Part shown: positions 1-14,345 of the stretch, piece after piece
Numbering within the stretch: the stretch's first letter is position 1
Layout of the letters: each line of letters begins with the position of its first letter
Translations under genes and position numbers: made by a program
Source of the DNA: Ciona intestinalis
Taxonomy: Eukaryota; Chordata; Ascidiacea; Phlebobranchia; Cionidae
Assembly (NCBI RefSeq): GCF_000224145.3
Contig: NW_004190455.1
Coordinates: 85,602 to 149,601 of the forward strand
DNA: 64,000 nt
Direction of reading: 5' to 3'
Notes under the pieces: model-generated
Seen by the model: the letters and a program-made list of their open reading frames with translations, nothing else
Told to the model about the DNA's origin: nothing
The model's database searches: none

Positions 1-3369
<3,369 letters not shown>

Positions 3370-3667
3370 TGAATAGGTCCACCGGAAAAGCTTTCAAATT
3401 AATTTCGTAAATCGTCGATAAATTCAATTCAATACAAAAACTAGAAATGACAATGCGCAATTAAAACCATTGATGCGTAACGCGTTTTTTTTATTTCTAT
3501 GGATAGAGAATTCAATTATCTATAGAGAACATATAATATGATTTGTAAATGGGGTGCTGGTAATATTGCAAAACCCACTGAAGTTACGTACAATTAAATA
3601 TTGGAGAAATTGGGGTTTACTACACCGGTCAAAATACCTTTATGAATCGATATACCACTAATTTAGT

Positions 3668-3985
3668 CTGGCAAAGTGGCAAAGTGGTTAGCTCGTCGCC
3701 TTTAACCTAAAGGTAATGGATTCAAGTCTTGTCGCTGCTACCATTGTGGGCGTATGTGTCATTAGGCAAGACATTTTAATGGCAATTGCTCCAACTCAGT
3801 GGTCACATAAGGGCTGTGCAAACTTTTAGCCAAACAAAAAAAAATCCCTCAAAATAATAATCCACAAAGTTACATGTGGTAACTCGTAAGCGAGCACGAG
3901 GTGTACGATAGAGGACATCCGTGTTATAACGACGGTCGTTGTCCCGGCACGTGAGGATATTTATAGAACTTCATTTAATTTGCGC
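3668..3985 (+). mobile_element. Composite tRNA-derived SINE
   Basis: Fills part of the 1.56-kb gap between PSMC1 and the next gene. Order: a tRNA-like head (CAAAGTGGTTAGCTCGTCGC as A-box region, then GGATTCAAGTC as B-box-like), a body GCTGCTACCATTGTGGGCG, the block GGCAAGACATTTTAATGGCA, then the family-B arm with AACTCGTAAGCGAGCACGAG. The rest of 3370-4926 is AT-rich with nothing else recognised. Confidence 0.65.
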
Positions 3986-4926
3986 CTTTAGCGTATAACC
4001 GCGGCGCCGGACATTACATTACACTGCTCGCCGTAACTTTTTTTGCAAATGAAAATAGATTCCGGATATTTTTCTACCAAGTAACAAAATTTACCTCTTC
4101 GTCCAGTAATTCTTAGAGTTAAAACGACATGCTATTAACAAACATGCAATAACTTTTTACAAAGCAGTATGACAATCCAAATCAGTAATGTTCACTATAC
4201 AACGTAACACAATTTATATTCGGTCTGTTTATTCTCAGGCCTAAAGTTCCCGTGTATTTATTTTTGGACAGGCGTTTAATTATATCACTCGTCTGTATAC
4301 ACAGTCATCACACACCGGCGACATCGGAGTTATTTAAGCTTATAAACCACGTTAGTAAAATGAATTACACCGGAACCTATCCTAATATTGCTACGTATAC
4401 GTACTTCCGATGAGGTATTTATATGACACTGCCTTTACCGTTTTAAATCATATATAAAGGACTGTATATGCAGTTTTACCCATCACAGTTGTATTGTAAT
4501 AGCATATAAGACTGTAGCTGTGTGAATAAGATTTTTGCTCCGAAAAGGTCTGTCTTTCCGTACGAACTTATATGTAATAGAGCACATGTGTTTTAAAATG
4601 CACGGTAAAGTATATATCTCAGACTATTGCAAAAAATAATTTAGGCGTTAAAAAAGTCTAGATATTTTGAAATTATATAGTGTTTAAGGGCGATTTACGG
4701 TATTTAAGATTAGTATTTAATAGCGCGTGAAATTATTTCTTTGTGTAATATTCTTTCTGCTTTGTTTTGCACTGCTTTTCATCAACAAGGAAACGCCAAT
4801 AACAATTACGTCGAATTGTTTTGCTCAACACATCATCGTGTAACGTCACATGTGTATACAGAGGTAGCCTGTTGTTTTGATATTTATTCTACTTGTTGCA
4901 TCGATTGCCGACCGTAGTCTGCAATA

Positions 4927-7471
4927 ATGCCTCGTGAAAGAATTCTGTGCGTTTTCTCCGCCCTAGGATTCGCTGCATGTGCCTATCAATACACTGTGTT
5001 TGGTTTGGCTGACAAAGTAAGAATGCCAGGGGCAGGTATGGATGAAACTAATGCTATGATTTAACCTAACTATTGCTTGTATAGAAGCCCTCTGTTTCTT
5101 TTAGTGGCTGAATGCAGTAAGTGGTAAATTAATAAACAAATGAATGTAACTTTTTTATCCTTGGCGGGGCAACGACAATCGTTATAACATGGGTGTTCTG
5201 TTTCGTACACCTTGTATAATCGCTGATGAGTTACCATGTATGTAACCTGTTTATCCTCGCATGGCGGGGCAACGACAGTTGTTATAACACGGGTTTTCCG
5301 TTTCATACACCTTGTGCACCTATACGAGTTACCACTTGTGAAACTCTGTGAGAATTGTCTTTCTAGCCCAAAGTCAAATATAAACGATATTACTGATGGT
5401 ATACGTAACCATGGGTGCTGAGAGTCTCCGAAACGAGATTCTACTAATCATTGGCGTATAATAAATACTAAACTAAATTATCCATTCACTTGCTTTCATT
5501 CAAACATTGACTTGCTTAAGGAAACACGCCCACAATGGTAGCAGCCACAGGTCCATAACCTCGGATTACAGGCAGTTGTACTAACTGTATGATTTTCTAT
5601 GTATTACCACACTAATGTTACAGCAAATCATAATCAAAGTGTTTAAACTGCTAATCATTTATTTACTTATCCATTCATGCATTGCCAGGATGGTACGAAA
5701 AATCAGCTGCCGAAGTCGCCAAGAAATTTCCTCTTAAAAATGACCCGAGCGAAGTTATGGTAAGACTGAAAATTCCGGATCAATAAATTTTGCGAATCTG
5801 ACCCTGATCTGGTGCTTTTTAAATTGAACGATTCTTGTGTAAAAAAAATAAAGTCAAGGTCTCACCCACAAAGTTACAAGCGTGGCGATTAACTGGTAAG
5901 CTAGTACAAGGTGTATGAAACAGAACACCCGTGTTACATCGACTGTCGGTTTCTGGCTTCGTAGAAATTAATAAATTACACATATTCTATCGGGTGCTAA
6001 CGTAATTAACAGACAAAAATCAAGACCAACCAATGGTCTCAATATATCGTAGGCCTAAGTAATATTCCCAAAAAAAACATTACATTCCAGGTTGGTACGG
6101 CTTGGGTTTTCACTTTCCTTCCCAACTTATTGTCGACTTTATATTTGTTGACGGCTCAACGACAACGACGAATATTCCCGCAGGTATTTTACTTCGTAAC
6201 ACATAGTTTATCAACCACGCAAGTTATAATGCGGGTGGTGTTCCGTTTCTAAGCCTGTGTGCTTGCTTATAGTTAGTTATCTGATTAGTTGTGTTACTGT
6301 ATAACTAATAACCTCTACAGCCCATTAGTGACCATTACCATCATCCGTTTTTTTTAAGACCCCAAAGCCTATAAAAGCTTACGAGTTCGTGGTGGTTAGT
6401 AATAACAGACAACTTTATTTATTAGTGACTCCTGGGTTGAATCTTAGTAATGCATGTAGGCGTATGTAAAGTAACTGGCCAAAAAACACGGTGGCAGCAA
6501 TGCAGCATCGCCCCTTGTATCCGTTGGTTAAAGGTAAGCGCTAAAAAAACTGTCACAATATTTACAAGGTTTTACTTATGTGAAGGTTTTCTACATTGTG
6601 TACTGTGTGAATACACTTCTTACATTAGCATGGACTTTCACATACGAACGTGGATTACATCTCATGTCGACCATGATTGTTGGCAGCGTATGTGTACTTG
6701 GTGCAATACAACTTTACATTGGCATCAAACACTTTAAAGAATTTCACATCTCAGCTCCAGGTACAAGTTGTATTAAAGGTGGACAATATTTGAGATAATT
6801 CGAATTCACTTTCAGAGAAATTTAAATGGTGGCTGCAACGTGTTGTGCTGAACAGCGTCGCTCTCACGACCACGTGGTCGTTCGTAGCCTTGCCTTCCAC
6901 CGTTAGTTATCTTCTAATCTACGAAAGATCGAACCAATCCGAAACCGCCATTTTGAAAGGTTGGTCGTAAATAATATAATAGGTTGGGTAAGATGTTACA
7001 TGTTTTCATGGTGTTTCTATCGTCCCATTTGGTAGTCAACGAAAGAATATTTACAGAATTATATTACCGTGTCCTTACGACTTTAAAAGATATGGTGCTA
7101 CGAAAACCTAACAGACAAAAAACAAGTCCGACCGTTTGTTGTATTCGATATATATTTCCCAAATGGCATCGCCAGCCTCTTTTTTAAATGGCAACTCTGA
7201 AGAGCGTTGTTAATTATTATACTATATATAAATCATTTGATTTGTTATAGGATTGATGAACGTGGATACAGCGACATCTATCGGATTGTGTTTGTTGGCG
7301 ATAGGACAGATAACTTGGACATTGCTTGATTTTCTAATTGTCCCTGCATATACTTCGATAGTAACATCAGTTTATCCAGTGTTGGTATTCGGGGGGTTCG
7401 GGCTTGCTTTGTCTAACTTTGAGCACGGTATACGCTTTCTATTGTTGCTTTATGACGTCATATTAACATGA
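4927..7471 (+). CDS. Unrecognised polytopic membrane protein, 270 aa, seven predicted helices
   Basis: Exons: 4927-5035, 5689-5759, 6091-6183, 6586-6760, 6816-6959, 7251-7471; frame is continuous and gives 270 residues. Hydrophobic segments: ILCVFSALGFAACAY, VGTAWVFTFLPNLLSTLYLL, VFYIVYCVNTLLTLAWTF, MSTMIVGSVCVLGAIQLYI, LNSVALTTTWSFVALPSTV, SIGLCLLAIGQITWTLLDFL and YPVLVFGGFGLALSN. The second half of helix 3 and of helix 5 share a T-x-x-W-(T/S)-F pattern. There is no cleavable signal peptide; the first helix may be a signal anchor. I do not recognise the family; nothing visible supports calling it a GPCR. The exon 1 donor at 5035 is preferred over 5016 because only it keeps exon 2 in the frame that enters exon 3. 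The acceptor before exon 4 has a poor pyrimidine tract. Confidence 0.72.
5070..5345 (-). repeat. Two composite-SINE arms in intron 1 of the membrane-protein gene
   Basis: Two head-to-tail family-B units; the blocks GGCGGGGCAACGACAGTTGT and CGTTATAACATGGGTGTTCT are diagnostic. Confidence 0.6.
5493..6290 (+). repeat. Arm 1 of a roughly 0.75-kb inverted duplication carrying exons 2-3
   Basis: This segment, from CATTGACTTGCTTAAGGAAA through exons 2 and 3 to the intron after exon 3, reappears reverse-complemented at 7795-8486. Introns are as conserved as exons. A SINE arm with AACACCCGTGTTACATCGAC near 5920-5960 is only partly matched in the other arm. Confidence 0.85.
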
Positions 7472-7794
7472 TTATAACAGGTTTTAATCGTCATAATATC
7501 TTTTGTTTGGTTGTTGGAATCGTTGCTTCGATATCGATGATCAAAAGGAAACGAATCCATGAGAATTCGACTCCAAAACAAGAATAGACGAAAATATACA
7601 ATAATTGCTACTATATTATTTATACTGTATATCCTGGAAAACATTCGTACAAACTATTATTTATTCTATTCTACAAGGGGAGCCATGGTAATTAAGCTAT
7701 AATTGGTCTAATACAACAAACTGCGCTATACTTATTGTCTCTTCAAATGCTTTGCTCAAACTTCTGCGTAAAATAAACAGAGTCTGCTGTAATC

Positions 7795-8486
7795 CTACAA
7801 ACCACAACAAACTATTAGCAAGCACAAAAGCTTATAAAACAGAACACTACCCGCATTATAACTTGCGTGGTTGATAAACTGTGAACTATAAAGTAAAATA
7901 CCTGCGGGAATATTCGTTGTTGTCGTTGAGCCGTCAACAAATATAAAGTCGACAATAAGTTGGGAAGGAAAGTAAAAACCCAAGCCGTACCAACCTGGAA
8001 TGTAATGTTTGGTTTAGAAATATTACTTACGATATATTGAGACCATTGGTTGGTTCTGGATTTTTGTATGTCACTTACGTTAGCACTAGATGGATAAATG
8101 TAGCTTATTAATCCTGGCGTGATGGCGGAAAAACTGTATTTCTTTACACAAGAATCGTTCATCTCTATGAACACCAGATCAGGGTGAGATTTCTGATATA
8201 TTTAGACTTACCATAATTTCGCCGGGGTCATTTTTAAGAGGGAATTTCTTGGCGACTTCGGCAGCTGATTTTTCGTACCATCCTGGCAATGCATGAATGG
8301 ATAAGTAAATAAATGATTAGCAGTTTAAACACTTTGATTATGATTTGCTGTAACATTAGTGTGGTAATACATAGAACATCATACAGTTAGTACAACTGCC
8401 TGTAATCCGAGGTTATGGACCTGACGCTGCTACCATTGTGGGCGTGTTTCCTTAAGCAAGTCAATGTTTGAATGAAAGTATCCTCA
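7795..8486 (-). pseudogene. Inverted partial copy of exons 2-3 of the membrane-protein gene
   Basis: Exon 2 copy lies at about 8214-8284 and exon 3 copy at about 7903-7995, in the same order as the parent when read on the minus strand. Each retains its acceptor (TGCCAG, TTCCAG) and donor (GTAAG, GTATT). Changes include SEV to GEI at the end of exon 2. Exons 1 and 4-6 are absent, so it cannot encode the protein alone. It sits tail-to-tail with the parent, 1.5 kb between arms. The stretch beyond, 8487-8686, starts with a truncated MITE-A fragment (CTCACGACTCCCATAGAGCG). Confidence 0.82.
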
Positions 8487-8686
8487 CGACTCCCATAGAG
8501 CGTTGTTAATTGTTTAAAACACGATCAGGATATTTGAATATTATTTGCCAAAAGTGTCCCATGTTCCTCATACATTGTACTTTCTGTATGTCACAAAATC
8601 CTACCCACAAAATGTTATCTCAATATTTTTATTTAATAATAAATACAAAAGAATTCACAATTAAATTGCGCACAGAAATAAACACT

Positions 8687-10769
8687 TTATATTCGTTCAG
8701 ACAACCATATTGCAGCTAAACATCCTGCTTGTATGGTCTGCTTTAACACTTGATACGCTGGTGCGTTAACAGCCCCATGTTCCAAACCAGTGTCATGATG
8801 TTCCATTTCTTCGTCGCGAAATTGTTTAATTTTTTTCAACAGGTGATCACGATATTCGCTTTTATCATTAGAGTCTAATAAATACCGGAGTTGTCTGTTT
8901 GGAAAGATTAAAAATATGTTACTGAAACATAGTAGGGTGGGATTCCTTTGGCACATAACATGCAAATATATCCTGATCATGTTTTGAACAATTAACAACG
9001 GTCTATGGGAGTCGTAAGGATACGGTTTTATAATTCTTTGAATGAAAAAAGCATCCCATCTTCCCCCACCCTACTATATATTCCATAAATCTGATCTAGC
9101 ACTCATAAAAGCACAAATAAATGTCCCCCATTTACCTGCATACCAAGGCATTAGGCAATAGTAGTTGTGTAACACAGGTGTTCTGTTTCATAAACCTTGT
9201 GCCCGTTTACAAGTTACCAAGGGACTTTGATTCTATTCAAATTAGAGACTGACGAAACCATTTAGGTGCAAAATATATCTTATCAAACAATTGGTGGAAT
9301 TTTATTTTGTCTGTTGCGTTTTCGTAGCACCATATCCTTATTTAACTTGTGGGTGATAATATAATAAAAACATTAAGAACTAACTTATTATAATGGTCAG
9401 TAATTGATTCCTCCACTGCTACTGTACAAGCCATTGCTGCTTCCTTTCCAATCAAAGCAGTTCCTGCACCTAATGCGAATCCTGCCCCAACCATGGGTGT
9501 GAATACATTCAACATATGAAGTGAAATAATTTAGTTTTATACAATCTATTCTACACCAAGGTAGCTGAATATTAACTACAGTTTTAAAACACAGGGGAGG
9601 CAGGGATAGTTACACACATTTCTGTGAAACAAATCTAACTCTACTTATTGGTTATAATGTTTACTGATTAATGCAGTGCAGAAAATTGGGGTTGGCCTGC
9701 ACACCCTGCCACCCCAGGTTTGGCGCCTGACAATATTAATACAAATAAAAATTTTAAAGGCTAAGATCTTTTAAATTAAAAAAGGTGAAAATTACCAAAA
9801 GGGTTAATTGAATAAATTGATTTGGTCAATGATTTTGGATTAGTCTGCATTTGACTATTTCTGGTAGTAACAGTTTATATAAAGAAGTTGTAAATTTAAA
9901 ATATTAATTTACCCGCAATATTCCATAACGGATGTAGCACAGTTGGTCGTACTCTGTATTCAGAAATCATATTTGTGAATGTTTGTAAATGATCTTTTTC
10001 TTGGTCCCACATATGCTATGAGTGAAACATTAAATATTGAACAAAATATTTTTAATGTTAAACTACTACGTGCACGACAACAGCAATTGCTCCAACCCAG
10101 TGGTCACTAGTGGGTTGTTCAAATTGTCAGCCATATAGAAAAACAATCGCCCACAAAGTTACATGCATGGTTACTCCTAAGCGAGCACCAGGTGTATGAA
10201 ACAGAACACCCGTGTGCCGTGTTATAACGTTTGTTATTTCCCCGTCATGCAATGATAAATTATGTTACACACATTTTACTGAACCTCTATTTTATGCAAA
10301 ACTTATAGTCCAAGTTACCTGAATAGTTGGCCCAACGTCAGTTTTGCCCAACACAGCCATTTGCCCGGCGTATATTCTGTCAGCACCAAACTCACCTAAA
10401 ACAAACATTGTATGAATAAATGTAACTTGGTTTATCCTCGCATGGCGGGGCAACAGCAGTCATTATAACACAGGTGTGAAAAAATGAGCGCCCACTTGTG
10501 AAAAAAGAAAGTGATGATCTGTTAATGAGTCGTAACTGTTCTGTTCTATACACCTTGTTGGACTTCTAATGAAAAAAAGTGTGCATAAGCATAAATACAT
10601 TGTGTAATTTTTAAATATATCAAACACATCTTCACTGACCTGCATGATCTACACGAATAAAACGTGAATAAACTTTCCTGGTTGCAGGATCCAACGATTG
10701 GAATGAGACATTCCGAACCCCCAAGTTACATCGAGTTTGTATTACCCTACTAAGTTTAAACAGGGCCAT
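8687..10769 (-). CDS. COQ7: 5-demethoxyubiquinone hydroxylase, mitochondrial
   Basis: Di-iron monooxygenase for the penultimate step of ubiquinone synthesis, on the matrix side of the inner mitochondrial membrane. Exons (minus): 10640-10769, 10319-10395, 9913-10015, 9385-9481, 8687-8894; total 204 residues, close to the family length. The di-iron ligands are all visible: E in VDHAGE, E and H in [10 protein letters not shown] in VAVEESI, and E and H in [10 protein letters not shown]. The C-terminus [14 protein letters not shown] matches the family end. The N-terminus ([19 protein letters not shown]) is basic and hydrophobic, fitting a mitochondrial presequence. Introns host MITE-A (8929-9080), a family-C MITE (9584-9731) and a composite SINE (10070-10260). 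Confidence 0.95.
8929..9080. mobile_element. MITE-A, internally deleted copy in COQ7 intron 4
   Basis: Ends ATAGTAGGGTGGG and CCCCACCCTACTATA. About 150 bases instead of the usual 195-200; the left half carries the internal block AACAATTAACAACGGTCTAT. Confidence 0.8.
9584..9731 (+). mobile_element. Family-C MITE in COQ7 intron 3
   Basis: Left end CACAGGGGAGGCAGGGATAG, right end CTGCCACCCCAGGTTTGGCG; about 148 bases. Confidence 0.65.
10070..10260 (+). mobile_element. Composite SINE body and one arm in COQ7 intron 2
   Basis: Carries AGCAATTGCTCCAACCCAGT, the CCATATAGAAAAACAATCGC spacer and one family-B arm; the tRNA-like head is missing. Confidence 0.6.
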
Positions 10770-10839
10770 AGTTTATAGCTGGAAGCCTGGAATCATAAAA
10801 TAATTTATGTTTTAGATATCTTTTTCTTCGAATGAATGT

Positions 10840-10945
10840 AACTTATTTATGCTCAAATGGCGGGACAACGACAGTCGTTATAACACGGCTGTTCTGTTTG
10901 ATACACCTCGTGCCAACTTACGAGTTACCACGTATATGTAACTTT
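10840..10945 (-). repeat. Single family-B arm between COQ7 and the inverted duplication
   Basis: GGACAACGACAGTCGTTATA followed by TACGAGTTACCACGTATATG. Nothing else is recognised between COQ7 and 11117. Confidence 0.6.
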
Positions 10946-11551
10946 GTGGTAATTGCTTTTTATACGTAATACAAAGGAGGGAATTTACAGCAATACAGTG
11001 CAAGAAACTTATTGTTAAAAATATAACTGCCGAGGTCCTAAATAATGTACTAAAAAACACGAATAGAAAAATACCGGTAAAACGTGCAGACTTGAATCTC
11101 TGTTTACATTTATTATTAGGAGTGTGGTGGTTATTAAACATGAAAACATTTCTGAAAAGTTTGAGTTTAAAGGAAACGTTGGGCTCTTACTTTTTGTAAA
11201 AAAAATGTTTTGTCATTTTCTTGTTTCAGGAAATTGGTTTCCTGTATTGAGACCGCTGTCAGTGTTTGAAGGTATCACGTCAGTTAATATTCAAAATTAT
11301 TATTGTTTGAATGTACAACATAAAACAGTGGTTTTATTAAAGGTAAATCAAAGCCCTATAATACAAATTAAATTTACTTTTATGAATGAATGAATAAATT
11401 TAAATATATAAATTAAAAAATTATATTATGTGCCATTTTTGCTGCAAAATTACAGAGTGAATAAAAATCAATGCCCATGGCCTTATGTAGGTTGAAAAGT
11501 TGTTCACAATAACAGTCAACAAGTATTGCACAAACATCAAGTATCTATGGT

Positions 11552-12396
11552 TTATATACCGCTATCAATTGGAAAAGTAAAATAACTTGAAGGATTTGGT
11601 TCAACTGTATTTGGATTAATGGTCCTCTCAGCGAAGTGCATTTGATTATTATTACCAACTATAAACACTGTTTGCATCCGTGTACCATAATCTGGATACC
11701 CAGATATCATAACTGAACAATACAGCTTTAAAAACTCCTCAGGCAAGTGAGAACCAGACTGCTTTTTTACAAGTGCGTCGGGATAAATTTGTGTTTTATC
11801 TGACAGAACATCGGTGAATAAATTGTCCATTAAACCTTTAGTTGAACTGGTTGGGTTTTGAATTACCTTACAAAATTTGACGCTGCCATGATCAACTTTC
11901 CGCCATTTTGTTCCCAAAGTAGAGCAAGCGAGAGCATAAACGCCATCATCTAAAATGAGTGGGGAGCTACTATCATGTGTTCCAAAGTAGCTCTAACATT
12001 CAAGTTTTGGCAGTTATTAGTGAACTGGCCCCCAACAAAATGGTGTGGTCTATGTTCACGAGACATGAGTGTGCTTGCTATATAATCATGTGGATTCATT
12101 TCATTCTCTAAAAAATTCCGAACAATAAACCCTCGCGACACTTTATCGGTAAAAGCGTCTTCTTTTGGAGTCAAATAATTGGTGAGAAAAGCAAACTTTC
12201 CCTGCTTGTTGACACCAAACCATGTCCCTCCCTTCACACCAGGCTGTAGGTCCACACCACATAATATGTTTGGGTTGTCGGCAAGAAACCCTGCTGGCTG
12301 CGTTGGTCGATTAAGATATTCGTCTCGGTTCGCGGCGATTATCAGTTTATGCTTCGCTGTACAACTCTGGTTAATTTGGAAGAAAACTATGCACAT
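11552..12396 (-). pseudogene. TANGO2: TANGO2 copy 1, intronless, 2-nt frameshift in the middle
   Basis: TANGO2-type NRDE-domain protein (transport and Golgi organisation 2 family, linked to mitochondrial lipid metabolism). Starts MCIVFFQI with Cys2, then the family motif IIAANRDEYLNRP and GGTWFGVN. At 11991-11994 this copy has AGAG where copy 2 has AG. The frame shifts after QNLNV and ends early at 11950. After the shift the original frame resumes and reaches an intact family C-terminus (RMQTVFIVGNNNQMHFAERT, then a stop at 11552). No intron is present across the CDS. Either a recent pseudogene, an allele, or a sequencing error; the other copy is broken elsewhere. Confidence 0.85.
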
Positions 12397-12525
12397 AATA
12401 TTCAATTAAACATCTAAGCCTGTTCATTGTAGAGTGGAAAAAGATATTAATTGAATGCTTATTCAAATGGTTTCAAAAGTAGATATTTTAAAGTTTTATA
12501 TATTATACTGTTGCAGTAGTTCTTA

Positions 12526-12716
12526 ACCTTTTAAAAATAACATAATTTAATAGCAAAACTTTGGCGACCCAACTTCCGAAACTACATTTCACACAACTTT
12601 TGTAAGCATGAAATAAAATGATTTAACTTTTACAATAACATTCAAAAGGGTTTGTGAACCACTGTAGTAGGCGACCCAACCAAATCAAATTTTGACCATT
12701 TGTTGAGAAACACTGG
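12526..12716 (-). mobile_element. hAT-like MITE, left-arm copy
   Basis: Mirror of the element at 20372-20572. Read on the minus strand it starts CAGTGTTTCTCAACAAATGG and ends GGTTAAGAACTACTG. A third unlinked relative is at 46483-46660. Confidence 0.6.
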
Positions 12717-12962
12717 ATTAAATAATAAAGCCAAAGCATTGAAAATTTAAGCATAGCAATCTGTATGTTGTCCAAAGACTGAAGATTATAATAAACTAGT
12801 TTCTTTAGTAAGTACAAGTCCACCCCTTGACTAAGTTTAGTCCAATAAAACCACTTCTATTGCTAGCCCTATTGATATACAGTGAACTTAATGCTGTTTC
12901 AAACATAAAGTGAACTTGCACTAAACACGGGGACGCATAATAAACAACACAAATTAAATAAA

Positions 12963-13307
12963 CTAAACCAACATTTTATCAACCAATTGATTAATTGAAT
13001 TTAAAGTCTTAGAATCCGGGAAAACATTTATCATGTTTTTTCCGTCTTCGCAACACTTAGCGAGGTCTGGGTCCAACGGAATTCGAGCCAAGAAATCTAA
13101 TCCTTCTTGTTTTGCTAAAGCTTCGCCCCCACCTTGCGAAAACACTAACGAGCACTCAGAACAGTGAGGACAGACAAACCCGCACATATTCTCAACAACC
13201 CCTATTATAGGGATCGATGTTTTTCGTCAGAATGTCAGTTCTCGACGAACGTCCGACCATAGATACCTAAACATATGTTTAGGTATCTATGGTCCGACAC
13301 AGCAACT
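12963..13307 (-). pseudogene. NUBP2: NUBP2 last-exon copy, disrupted
   Basis: Retains the CPHCSEC cysteine motif and the terminal NQLVDKMLV. Three defects are visible. No P-loop exon is present. A TGT codon of the intact gene is TGA here (LTFC becomes LTF-stop, near 13232). A 34-bp palindrome is inserted at 13258-13291. It therefore cannot encode the P-loop ATPase. Confidence 0.93.
13251..13298. mobile_element. 34-bp perfect palindrome between 7-bp direct repeats
   Basis: GTCCGAC (13251-13257), then a palindrome whose left half is CATAGATACCTAAACAT and whose right half is its exact reverse complement (13258-13291), then GTCCGAC again (13292-13298). The intact NUBP2 exon has a single GTCGGAC at this point, so the palindrome plus one repeat is an insertion. 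Confidence 0.9.
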
Positions 13308-13309
13308 GG

Positions 13310-14030
13310 TTTGTTTACAGCCGACCACATACCTACGTCACTGATTAAAATTCGTTTAATGACGTCATATATTTTCCAAGTGGCGATTTAGCGTTGAACA
13401 AAATACACACATGTCATGTACATTGGATAATATGGTTCATGTACAAACTCATTTTAGTGTTGTTGACAACATTGTTAACCGTAATGTTCTCACTTTCGTT
13501 GTATTTCAGCTCATTGTTGCTTTTCGTCAAGTAATGCCCCTATAGATCATATTTGGTAAAAACTTAACAGTAGAGTCCTACTTTTGTTAACCACTGAGCT
13601 ATACATATAAATATGCATAGTTCAATTTGGTTAACATATGTTACTAAATGTGCACGTATGTTTGTAGAGCGCTCGGCCATAAACCAGAAGAAATGAGCTC
13701 GAGGCTCGACGCTGCTACTGATGTTGAAGTTTATGCTTTCTTCCCTTATAGGCTGTCCATACTGTCAACCATGCAGGAATAATGGGAAAATATATAATCA
13801 CCCACAGAATTATATGTACGCGGTAACCCGTAAGCGGGCACGAAGTGTATGAAACAGCCTCGCGGAGATAAATAGGGGATTCATAATTTCATATATTAGT
13901 TTACCAGCGATATATTCCTTTAGTAATTTAGTTAAACGCACCGTATGCAATGAATTCATACTGAGTGACGTGCAGTGACAGCAACAATAGATTACGTCAA
14001 TAAAGTTTCCCAATTACTAAAGGAAAAGGA
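13310..14030. other. AT-rich intergenic DNA with one SINE arm
   Basis: No gene seen. From about 13790 to 13860 there is a family-B arm (GGTAACCCGTAAGCGGGCAC), followed by a segment also found near 24180-24300 (the two share GTGACAGCAACAATA / TATTGTTGCCGTCACTGCACG in opposite orientation). Confidence 0.5.
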
Positions 14031-14184
14031 AAGTGTGGGCGAGTTGCAGTCCAGGTGCCCGCCTCCACGTGTCCCGAGCTCTATATCACGCTTAGCCTGA
14101 TCCGACTCCAGTAGAACGCTAACGACTCCTAGGTCGACAACTCAGTTTATTCGACCAACAACGACGAACGACATCACGCTACAG

Positions 14185-14345
14185 AAAATAGTAAGAACAG
14201 CAAGTATTACAGGGCTGAATAACTGCCTCCCCGCAGAATAACTGATGGAAGGGCTTATACAGCGGAAAGCCTGTGCGCGAATACAAAGGCGAGAAGAAAT
14301 ATTTTACACCAAGGCAGATTTTCAGCGTTGTAATACTAAATAAAT
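14185..14345 (-). repeat. Dispersed repeat G, uninterrupted copy (empty site for a Harbinger-like insertion)
   Basis: Reverse complement reads from CTTGGTGTAAAATATTTCTT through CGCTGTATAAGCCC to TTTCTGTAGCGTG. The same sequence at 23446-24165 is split after GCTGTA by a 0.58-kb element. It therefore serves as the reference for that insertion. Confidence 0.8.

Larger units (their letters stand above)
11117..13307 (-). repeat. Left arm of a 2.2-kb inverted duplication (TANGO2 plus NUBP2 last exon)
   Basis: The reverse complement of this segment matches 19820-22106 through coding and non-coding sequence alike. Homology stops abruptly at CACACTCCTAATA (11117) and at CAGTTGCTG (13307), which in the other arm is the first base or two of NUBP2 exon 2. 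About 6.5 kb with the lectin gene separates the arms. A hAT-like MITE is present in both arms and so predates the event. Confidence 0.93.

Noticed and set aside
4447-4460. TATATAAAGG as a TATA box for the membrane-protein gene
   Set aside because: It lies about 470 bases from the ATG in AT-rich DNA, with no independent evidence for a start site.
6091-6183. Alternative frame of exon 3 reading GWYGLGFHFPSQLIVDFIF
   Set aside because: Attractive composition, but only the frame VGTAWVFTFLPNLL is in phase with exons 2 and 4.
7450-7644. Minus-strand open frame at the 3' end of the membrane-protein gene
   Set aside because: Shadow of the real last exon and its 3' UTR.
11124-11393. Plus-strand open frame at the left end of the palindrome as a gene
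   Set aside because: It has a splice-like site and is conserved in the other arm, but so is all non-coding sequence there; no family resemblance.
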